Below are positions 1 to 5,461 of a stretch of DNA of 14,956 nt, piece after piece (position 1 is the first letter of the stretch; each line of letters opens with the position of its first letter). This DNA comes from Candidatus Woesearchaeota archaeon. Lineage in GTDB: Archaea > Nanobdellota > Nanobdellia > Woesearchaeales > JAHWHD01. A program made the translations under genes and the position numbers. Location: the NCBI GenBank assembly GCA_019323525.1, contig JAHWHD010000061.1, positions 1 through 14,956 of the forward strand, read 5' to 3'. The notes beneath the pieces were generated by a model. That model ran no database searches. It saw only the letters and a program-made list of their open reading frames with translations, and was not told the origin of the DNA.

Positions 1-91
1 CAGTTATTGGCAACAACCCTGTCACCAGACCAGCGATAACTGCCAGTGCAAGAACCACTAAAAATGCATAACTGCCAACCTTCTTGTGCAT
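1..91 (-). CDS. Small membrane-anchored protein, N-terminal fragment
   Basis: Partial gene: the start is inside the window and the rest runs off the left edge. The 30 visible residues begin MHKKVGSYAF and continue as an uninterrupted hydrophobic helix rich in V, L, A and I. This is a signal anchor or first membrane segment directly after two lysines, so the N-terminus is probably cytoplasmic. The ATG start is well supported: a strong Shine-Dalgarno site (AAAGGAGGTG on the minus strand) sits 7 bases upstream and a TATA box about 49 bases upstream. That is the best ribosome-binding site in the window and suggests high expression. It lies 65 bases downstream of nurA on the same strand but has its own promoter. 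The family is not recognised and function cannot be assigned from the fragment. Confidence 0.7.
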   Translation of the reverse strand, partial: MHKKVGSYAFLVVLALAVIAGLVTGLLPIT

Positions 92-98
92 TAATACC

Positions 99-108
99 CA
101 CCTCCTTT
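99..108 (-). promoter_or_regulatory. Strong Shine-Dalgarno site for the left-edge membrane protein
   Basis: The minus strand reads AAAGGAGGTG, a nearly complete complement to the 16S rRNA 3' end, 7 bases before the ATG at 91. It fixes the start of that gene. Confidence 0.8.
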
Positions 109-130
109 TAATTCAACAATTTAGTATCAA

Positions 131-140
131 CATATATAAA
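131..140 (-). promoter_or_regulatory. TATA box for the left-edge membrane protein
   Basis: The minus strand reads TTTATATATG. It begins 49 bases before the ATG at 91, so transcription should start near position 110-115. That leaves a leader of about 20 bases, just long enough to contain the Shine-Dalgarno site at 99-108. Confidence 0.6.
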
Positions 141-155
141 AATGTATCGTTGGTA

Positions 156-1061
156 TTAGCAGATATTATCAAGAATATCATGAGCATTCAATGAAACAAC
201 GCTCTGCTCTATACGCTTCCAGTTTTGTCCAGACTTTGTCTTTAACATAGTTATTAGATACTCCTTCTCCTTATTGGAGACCCTTGCAAACTTATCAACA
301 AGAACCAGACCATAAGGATAGCCAGGAAATACGTAATCCCTAGAATTCATGAACAACTCTGAAAACCTCGGACCGCAGTTTGTTTCTATCTTAAATATAT
401 AATTTGATGCAAAGTTAGCAAAATAAACCACAACATCATCATAACTTCCCGCTTCACAGTACCAGCCATTGAAATCCGCTATCCTGTTCAGAAACCCTAC
501 AACTGAATTGCCCTTGGCTGTCACATCCCTTGTTGTTTTTGAAAACCCAACCAAATTTCTTGACTTCAAAGATTGCATTAACTCTTTCTCCACAGGACCT
601 TTAGTATAAAGCGAACCGTCTAAGACCAATACATCCGAGACTACACTTGCAGCAAACTCTAACTCAAGCAGCCTTCTGACATGCGAACCAACCTGTGACA
701 AGTCCTCAAACTCAGAAACATTAAATACAAAACCTTTCCGTTCGGGGAAAAAAACCGCTTCATACTTGCCATCGCTCAATCGCACTAGGCAGTAAACCTC
801 TTTTTCAGTGCTTGAGACCCTCTTACTGCCTTCAATTACAACTCCGTACAATCTAATGAAATGCAAAGAAAAATTAGGGGCTGCGATAAGTTCGGCATTA
901 CCTCCATCAACAAAACCTACAGAACCAGAATCACCAGAAAGTTCAATCCTTTTTATTGAGTCCCTAGAAAGCAAGATTCCCTTATACTCGATTGACTTTG
1001 AAATATCCTCTTCTGACTCAGAAATTGAATTAAGAATTGATTTTATTATTTTCTCATGCAT
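156..1061 (-). CDS. nurA: NurA-family 5'-3' nuclease
   Basis: NurA is a nuclease that works with the HerA translocase in archaeal DNA end resection. Visible family features in the 301-residue product are the first acidic motif FVDGG (about residue 52), a second acid in VLDGSLYTKG (about 148), the GFSKT segment (about 173-177) and the late GYPYGLVLVDKFARV segment (about 247-261). The acids in these motifs are the expected metal ligands. I take the ATG at 1061 as the start: it overlaps the upstream epimerase stop by 8 bases and has AAAGGT four bases before it. A TTG at 1082 would add seven residues and is less likely. The gene is translationally coupled to the epimerase rather than to herA or mre11, which lie 3-6 kb away. 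Family assignment is confident; activity is inferred from family knowledge. Confidence 0.88.
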   Translation of the reverse strand: MHEKIIKSILNSISESEEDISKSIEYKGILLSRDSIKRIELSGDSGSVGFVDGGNAELIAAPNFSLHFIRLYGVVIEGSKRVSSTEKEVYCLVRLSDGKYEAVFFPERKGFVFNVSEFEDLSQVGSHVRRLLELEFAASVVSDVLVLDGSLYTKGPVEKELMQSLKSRNLVGFSKTTRDVTAKGNSVVGFLNRIADFNGWYCEAGSYDDVVVYFANFASNYIFKIETNCGPRFSELFMNSRDYVFPGYPYGLVLVDKFARVSNKEKEYLITMLKTKSGQNWKRIEQSVVSLNAHDILDNIC

Positions 1062-1998
1062 AGTAACCTTTATACCACTCAATAAACCTTTTTACTCCTT
1101 CAGCAACCATTACCTTTGGCTCATATCCCAGGACTTCTTTTGCTTTTGAAATGTTTGCAAATGTACGTTTAACATCTCCAAGTTGCATAGGCAGAAAATT
1201 CTTTTTAGCTTCCTTGCCCAGCTCTTTCTCTATGATTGAAATAAAATCCATCAACTTGACAGGATTTCCGCAGCCTAGATTGATTATCTCAAAACCAGAA
1301 GGTTTAGATAAGGCCAGATAAAAACCCAGCACAATATCATCTACATAAGTAAAGTCTCTTTCCATATCACCGTTGTTGTAAACATGGATTGGCCTATCCT
1401 CAAGAACAGCTTTTGTGAATTTGAATAAAGCCATGTCAGGCCTTCCAAACGGGCCATAGACAGTAAAAAATCTTAGGCATGTAACATTCAACCCAAATAG
1501 ATGACAATAACTAAAAGCAAGCAGCTCACACGCCCTTTTCGATGCAGAGTATATAGAAATCGGAGTATCAACCCTGTCAGATTCGTTAAAAGGAATCTCT
1601 TCATTCAACCCGTATATTGAAGATGTTGAAGCAAAGACGATGTGCTTTACTCCATAGCGTTTTGCAAACTCCAGAACATTCAATGTTCCAATATAATTTG
1701 AATCTCCATATACAAAAGGGTTTTCTATAGAGTACCTGACCCCTGCCTGTGCTGCCAAGTGACATATCTTTTCAATATCGTTTTCTTTGAAGACCTTTTC
1801 AAATTCATCCTTGTCAGCTATATCCATTTGATAGAACTTGATCTTATCGTGAAACTGCTCTAACCTGTCTCTCTTAAGCTTAGGATCATAATATTCATTA
1901 AGATTATCTACGCATATTACATCGTGGCCTTCTGAAACTAACTTAAGAATCAAGTGACTTCCAATAAACCCCGCCCCTCCTGTAACAAGTATTTTCAT
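1054..1998 (-). CDS. NAD-dependent epimerase, UDP-glucuronate 4-epimerase-like
   Basis: This is an extended short-chain dehydrogenase/reductase that should interconvert UDP-glucuronate and UDP-galacturonate, or a related nucleotide sugar, for surface glycans. The 314-residue length is normal for the family. The dinucleotide motif GGAGFIG is at residues 7-13, with D31 after the second strand as expected for NAD. The DNLNEYYDPKLKRDRL segment and HLAAQAGVRYS (80-90) are typical of the UDP-glucuronate 4-epimerase branch rather than GalE. The catalytic set is the serines in STSSIYG (124-130) with Y150 and K154 in YSASK. TVYGPFGRPDMA (179-190) is the usual substrate-loop motif. The leaderless ATG lies 30 bases after the start of a TATA box. 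The 3' end overlaps nurA. The family is certain; the exact sugar is inferred. Confidence 0.9.
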   Translation of the reverse strand: MKILVTGGAGFIGSHLILKLVSEGHDVICVDNLNEYYDPKLKRDRLEQFHDKIKFYQMDIADKDEFEKVFKENDIEKICHLAAQAGVRYSIENPFVYGDSNYIGTLNVLEFAKRYGVKHIVFASTSSIYGLNEEIPFNESDRVDTPISIYSASKRACELLAFSYCHLFGLNVTCLRFFTVYGPFGRPDMALFKFTKAVLEDRPIHVYNNGDMERDFTYVDDIVLGFYLALSKPSGFEIINLGCGNPVKLMDFISIIEKELGKEAKKNFLPMQLGDVKRTFANISKAKEVLGYEPKVMVAEGVKRFIEWYKGYYA

Positions 1999-2019
1999 GA
2001 TAAAACAGTATTGTTACTA

Positions 2020-2037
2020 TTTAATAAATGTTACGAA
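2020..2037 (-). promoter_or_regulatory. Leaderless promoter of the epimerase-nurA unit
   Basis: The minus strand carries TTTATTAAA at 2028-2020, starting 30 bases before the ATG at 1998. It is preceded by GTAACA in the BRE position. This geometry puts the transcript start at or next to the ATG, and there is no Shine-Dalgarno site. Confidence 0.55.
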
Positions 2038-2048
2038 AGTTTATATAA
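2034..2048 (+). promoter_or_regulatory. BRE/TATA promoter of the zinc-ribbon gene
   Basis: CGAAAG followed by TTTATATAA (2040-2048) is a near-ideal archaeal BRE plus TATA. It begins 46 bases before the TTG start at 2086, implying a leader of about 16 bases that contains the ribosome-binding site. It overlaps the divergent epimerase promoter. Confidence 0.65.
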
Positions 2049-2074
2049 CGCAGCATATTAAATATATACTTCCC

Positions 2075-2082
2075 AGGGTGGT
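2075..2082 (+). promoter_or_regulatory. Shine-Dalgarno-like site deciding a TTG start
   Basis: AGGGTGGT ends 3 bases before the TTG at 2086. With the TATA box upstream, it supports translation of the short zinc-ribbon reading frame from a non-ATG start. Confidence 0.5.
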
Positions 2083-2085
2083 CAT

Positions 2086-2211
2086 TTGGAAGACGAAAGA
2101 AAACTTGAATGTCCTTTTTGCAAACAACCTCTTAACAGCATAGTGTTTGCTGACATGACAGCAATAATCTGCCACTGGTGCAGGAACAGGATTAAGCTAG
2201 AATCGAATTAA
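2086..2211 (+). CDS. Tiny zinc-ribbon protein, 41 residues
   Basis: The product has two CxxC knuckles, CPFC at residues 9-12 and CHWC at 29-32, separated by 16 residues. This is a classic four-cysteine zinc ribbon. No other recognisable domain is present, so it is a single structural zinc finger that may bind nucleic acid or a protein partner; the specific role is unknown. The TTG start is chosen because no ATG or GTG lies upstream in frame before the promoter, and because a good TATA box (2040-2048) and Shine-Dalgarno-like site (2075-2082) precede it. The only internal ATG (residue 24) would delete the first CxxC. The gene stands alone between the divergent epimerase and the start of a membrane-protein operon. 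Confidence 0.7.
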   Translation: MEDERKLECPFCKQPLNSIVFADMTAIICHWCRNRIKLESN

Positions 2212-2228
2212 TGGCAACATTTAAAAAC
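2211..2228 (+). promoter_or_regulatory. Leaderless promoter of the membrane-protein operon
   Basis: GGCAACA followed by TTTAAAAAC (2220-2228) lies 32 bases before the ATG at 2252. No Shine-Dalgarno site precedes that ATG, so the transcript probably starts at or very near it. The element begins at the stop codon of the zinc-ribbon gene. Confidence 0.5.
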
Positions 2229-2251
2229 CCCATTTCTATAAATTAAACAAA

Positions 2252-2770
2252 ATGCTATTCACAATAATATCTAGTATTGTTAATTTCTCAAAAATCTATC
2301 CCGCTCTATCACTTATTCTCATCACGCTTCTTCCAGTGACAGAACTTAGAGCATCCATCCCTTACGGAATCATCGGGCTTAACTATCCATGGCTTACAGT
2401 CTTCTTGATCTGCGTTATCACAAACATTATATTAGGATTGGTTCTTTACCTAATAATAGGAAAGATAATCTGGCTCGCAACCAGGATCAAGTTTGTAGAC
2501 AGATGGTACAACAAGTATGTAGAAAAAACCCAGAGCAAGATAAAGAAATACATTGAAAAATACGGCGAGCTAGGTGTCGCGATATTCATCGGCATACCAT
2601 TACCAGGCTCTGGAGTTTACACGGGCTCCCTTGTTGCATACTTGATAGGTTTAAAATACAAAAAATTTATATTAGCAAATATCATTGGAGTTCTTATTGC
2701 AGGAACCGTTGTAACAATCGTAACACTTACAGGAGGAGGAATATTCAACATATTCATGAAAGGATTATGA
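2252..2770 (+). CDS. COG2426/Sm_multidrug_ex-family membrane protein
   Basis: This 172-residue integral membrane protein matches the COG2426 family (Pfam Sm_multidrug_ex, PF06695). Two re-entrant-like conserved motifs are visible: ELRASIPYG at 31-39 and PLPGSGVYTG at 116-125, each followed by a hydrophobic helix. Other hydrophobic segments are near 17-29, 45-70, 107-116 and 138-158, and a basic cytoplasmic stretch lies at about 71-105. The family name 'small multidrug export' is historical and I do not take it as function. From memory, this family has been grouped structurally with the DedA/VTT superfamily, whose bacterial members return undecaprenyl phosphate across the membrane. The gene opens a four-gene operon and overlaps the PAP2 gene by 4 bases (ATGA). 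Confidence 0.85.
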   Translation: MLFTIISSIVNFSKIYPALSLILITLLPVTELRASIPYGIIGLNYPWLTVFLICVITNIILGLVLYLIIGKIIWLATRIKFVDRWYNKYVEKTQSKIKKYIEKYGELGVAIFIGIPLPGSGVYTGSLVAYLIGLKYKKFILANIIGVLIAGTVVTIVTLTGGGIFNIFMKGL

Positions 2771-3306
2771 GATGTATCGAGTGCTTGGCATGGATCGTTG
2801 TATTTATAATAAGCCTTTTGCTAGATAAGACAATAGCATACCTTATGCCTGCTTATAGGTTAAGTTTCCTGAACAGAGCCTTTATCTTTATCGGCCAGGA
2901 ATTCTTCATCTTTGCTATAGCTGTTATCATAACACTGTCTTTTGTTTACTACAAGAAAAAAGATTCTATCAAACTCTGGCTTGGTCTTGTATCAACAGGT
3001 ATTATTACAGTCGCTCTAAAGTACATAATCAGCAGGCCAAGGCCGTTCATGGTTTTTGACTACCAACCGCTTGCTGAATCGGTCTTCAAGTACTCATTTC
3101 CAAGTCTAACTACAGCATCGGTCTTTGCAATGCTGCCGTTTATGCTAAAGAACTATCCTAAGCTTAGATGGCTCTGGTGGTTGATAGCTGCAGTCATCGG
3201 CTTTTCAAGACTCTATGTTGGTCTACACTATATCAGCGACATTATCTTTGGAGCCCTGCTCGGATGGTTTATCGGAAGCACGTTTTTAAGACATAGCAGG
3301 AAATGA
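2767..3306 (+). CDS. PAP2-superfamily membrane phosphatase with altered second motif
   Basis: This 179-residue membrane phosphatase of the type-2 phosphatidic acid phosphatase superfamily probably acts on polyprenyl pyrophosphate or a phospholipid at the outer membrane face. Motif 1 is intact (K85, R92, P93 in KYIISRPRP). Motif 3 is intact (SRLYVGLHYISD, 147-158: R148, nucleophile H154, D158). Motif 2, normally PSGH, reads PSLT at 112-115, so the usual second histidine is missing. Hydrophobic helices lie near 8-26, 44-61, 72-86, 116-127, 135-146 and 159-172. Overlaps of 4 bases with both neighbours indicate translational coupling. The superfamily is confident; the substrate is not known, and the motif-2 change leaves catalytic rate open. 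Confidence 0.85.
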   Translation: MRCIECLAWIVVFIISLLLDKTIAYLMPAYRLSFLNRAFIFIGQEFFIFAIAVIITLSFVYYKKKDSIKLWLGLVSTGIITVALKYIISRPRPFMVFDYQPLAESVFKYSFPSLTTASVFAMLPFMLKNYPKLRWLWWLIAAVIGFSRLYVGLHYISDIIFGALLGWFIGSTFLRHSRK

Positions 3307-3758
3307 AAAAAACAAAAAAAGAGGAATTCGAATCTGCGCTTTTGATAGCATTTTCTATATTCGTTGTGATCTTGCTTGGAACTGTGGTGGTTTCTGAAAA
3401 ACAAGACGCTACAGGCATATCTGGGCACGCTGTTGAAGAGGTGTCAATAAATAAGGCGCAGACAAGTTGCACAACCCCAGAATACTCAATTGTTGTGCTC
3501 ACGATAGTGCTGTCAGGCATATTCCTATACGTGCTTAACAGGAAGCACAAGCAAAACAGAGAGGTAAAAGTAATCGCCCCGCTTTTAGTCATTGTGCTTG
3601 CACTATACTGTTACCTGTTCTTGTTCACGCAATGTTCAGGTTTTCTTAGGCTCCTCATCATAGCGATCGCTACTTTTCTTGCAGTAATCACATTTGTGTA
3701 CTATAGCATATTCCGTGACGAACAAAAAAGGAAAAAAGTCCTTAGAGGCAGAAAATGA
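3303..3758 (+). CDS. Four-helix membrane protein of unknown function
   Basis: I do not recognise this family. The 151-residue product has a charged N-terminus (KKTKKEEFE) and predicted membrane helices near 11-30, 61-78, 88-108 and 113-135, ending in a strongly basic tail (RDEQKRKKVLRGRK). By the positive-inside rule both ends are cytoplasmic. Two cysteines, C56 just before helix 2 and C111 just before helix 4, would then sit on the outer face and could form a disulfide. The loop after helix 1 contains TGISGHAVEE; similar TGxxV-type segments after a first helix seem common in surface proteins of DPANN archaea, which is a recollection rather than a tested match. ATGA overlaps join it to the PAP2 gene and to the basic helical gene. 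Confidence 0.75.
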   Translation: MKKTKKEEFESALLIAFSIFVVILLGTVVVSEKQDATGISGHAVEEVSINKAQTSCTTPEYSIVVLTIVLSGIFLYVLNRKHKQNREVKVIAPLLVIVLALYCYLFLFTQCSGFLRLLIIAIATFLAVITFVYYSIFRDEQKRKKVLRGRK

Positions 3759-4276
3759 AAGACAAATCAATTAAAATTTTTGACAATAACCTAAGAAGAC
3801 TGCTCAGAAAGATCGGATTGTACAAGACTCCTAAAGACATCAAAGAAGCAGCAGCAAAAGTACGCAAGGATGTAATGAAAGAGAATAAAGAGATGCTGAT
3901 AAAGCTAAACAAGGTACGCGGCCTCAAGATCCGTCATTCTAGGCAAAAGAACAAGACAAAAAAAGCATTAAAAAAAAGCCATAGAAAGATAAAAAGAAAA
4001 GTCAATCAGCATGTAGAGGCCGCAGGCAAGAAAAGCAAAAAGCTCATCAAAGAACTTTTCCCAAGCATAAAGGACAAGGAAAAACTGGTGAGAAAAAACC
4101 TTAGGAAAGCAGCCACTCAAATAAAAAACAGCAACCTTAACGAAGCAGAACACCTCTACTACGAAGCTAAGGATACATACGACAAGCTTCCTGACGAGTC
4201 AAAACTCAAGCTCGAGAAAGACGCGCTAAAGCTTTACGCGCAGCTAAGCAAAGCATTAGAGAGGCTCCTTAAGTAA
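3755..4276 (+). CDS. Very basic helical protein with C-terminal helical hairpin
   Basis: The family is not recognised. The 173-residue product is extremely lysine/arginine-rich in its middle (about 55-115) and has no membrane segment, so it could bind nucleic acid, the ribosome or acidic lipid headgroups. The last 60 residues (115-172) read as a two-helix hairpin: AATQIKNSNLNEAEHLYYEA, a turn at KLPDESK, then a second amphipathic helix. The pattern is like TPR- or MIT-type helical repeats, and similar tails occur in other archaeal proteins of unknown function. It is the last gene of the four-gene operon and begins in a 4-base overlap with the membrane protein. Its 3' end overlaps the convergent mre11 gene by 21 bases, so the two transcripts are antisense there. 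Confidence 0.7.
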   Translation: MKDKSIKIFDNNLRRLLRKIGLYKTPKDIKEAAAKVRKDVMKENKEMLIKLNKVRGLKIRHSRQKNKTKKALKKSHRKIKRKVNQHVEAAGKKSKKLIKELFPSIKDKEKLVRKNLRKAATQIKNSNLNEAEHLYYEAKDTYDKLPDESKLKLEKDALKLYAQLSKALERLLK

Positions 4277-5461
4277 ACTATTGATATCTTTCTTTATTCT
4301 GGACTGGAAATCAACTATGCGTTCTCCTTCTGCCTTCTCAGTATCAAGGACGCCCATAACAGCCAAAGTAAACTCGGCCTCATCATCGTTCAGCTCAACC
4401 TTGCCGCTATGCTCCTTGATGAGTGAACGCTCTAGTTCTTCCACATTCCTTAACTCAACATTTATCTCTTCAAAATCAGTTGTTTTCAGGCCAGAAGTGT
4501 TCTTCATGACAAAATAAGCTGACTTGTCGTAGATCTGCTTAAATATCTCCTTAAAATCAATATCAGAAACTTTCCCAGAGTCCAGCAACCCAGATAATCT
4601 TATTGTCACTATAGTATTGTTGAACTCCTGATTCTTGATCTTGGCCAAAATATCTGACTGGATCTGCTCTGGGATTTTATAGTTGCAGTCAACAAATATA
4701 CTAAAAACATTATGCACTACAACAGGTTCATAGCTCAACTCTCCATCTTCAACAATATAGAACCCTCCATTGCCAAACCTCTCAATCTCTGAGAAGTTAT
4801 TTGGAAACAGGGCGCCAGGATAAACTATCTTTTGATAACCCTCCAAACTCTGTTCTTTGACAATATGCACATGACCTCCTGCATAATAATCAAAACCCTT
4901 TGGAAGTAGCGAAACAGGAGACGAATCCATTTTTTCAAGCTCCTTTGGTTTTAGTTCAGAGATAGCTGTATGAAACATGAAGATCTTATAGCCAGGTTCA
5001 TTCTCCAGCTCTGCCAGATGAAGGTTTTCGTAATAATTTTTCTCAAGCATGCCTTTTTTTCCAAGCATCCCTGTTATCTTTGCACCAGTCTTTGCATCAA
5101 CAGTAAATTTAAGCTTCAATTTATCATCCACGACATCGCCTTTAACAACATTAACAAAAAGCCGTGCCTCTTCAAGAACATCTAGCATGGTCTTGCCGGA
5201 TGGAGAAAAATCATGGCTTCCCGGGATTATGTAAACTGGCACTTCTTTATCCTTCAACTCGCGAAGCTTGATTACAACCTCTTTCAACCTGTCGATTGCA
5301 GGAAGAGAGGTATTGAACAGGTCTCCCGCTATGAGTATAAAATCCACTTTTTTTTCGATACAGACATCCATTGCTCTAAGAAAAGCTATTGTTGAAGCAT
5401 CCCTTAACTTAGGATCACGCCATGAACCTATGTGACAGTCTGCAATATGGGCGAACTTCAT
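4256..5461 (-). CDS. mre11: Mre11-type DNA repair nuclease
   Basis: This is the nuclease subunit normally paired with Rad50 for double-strand-break processing. The calcineurin-like phosphoesterase motifs are visible in order: DCH at 8-10, GDLFN at 46-50, PGSHD at 80-84, H164 in FHTAI, and GGHVH at 195-199. One metal-ligand position differs from the best-known enzymes: motif III is usually GNHD and here has S82 in place of asparagine, while the neighbouring histidine H83 is kept. The remaining residues (about 240-401) form the capping and C-terminal region and are weakly conserved. The start overlaps the herA stop by 4 bases (ATGA). No rad50 follows; instead mre11 ends tail to tail with a plus-strand gene. 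Confidence 0.92.
   Translation of the reverse strand: MKFAHIADCHIGSWRDPKLRDASTIAFLRAMDVCIEKKVDFILIAGDLFNTSLPAIDRLKEVVIKLRELKDKEVPVYIIPGSHDFSPSGKTMLDVLEEARLFVNVVKGDVVDDKLKLKFTVDAKTGAKITGMLGKKGMLEKNYYENLHLAELENEPGYKIFMFHTAISELKPKELEKMDSSPVSLLPKGFDYYAGGHVHIVKEQSLEGYQKIVYPGALFPNNFSEIERFGNGGFYIVEDGELSYEPVVVHNVFSIFVDCNYKIPEQIQSDILAKIKNQEFNNTIVTIRLSGLLDSGKVSDIDFKEIFKQIYDKSAYFVMKNTSGLKTTDFEEINVELRNVEELERSLIKEHSGKVELNDDEAEFTLAVMGVLDTEKAEGERIVDFQSRIKKDINSLLKEPL

Noticed and set aside
1062..1082. TTG at 1082 as the start of nurA
   Set aside because: The ATG at 1061 fits coupling to the epimerase stop, and the extra seven residues are not family-like.
808..1149. Plus-strand open frame across the nurA/epimerase junction
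   Set aside because: It covers two well-supported minus-strand genes and has no recognisable domain or start signal.
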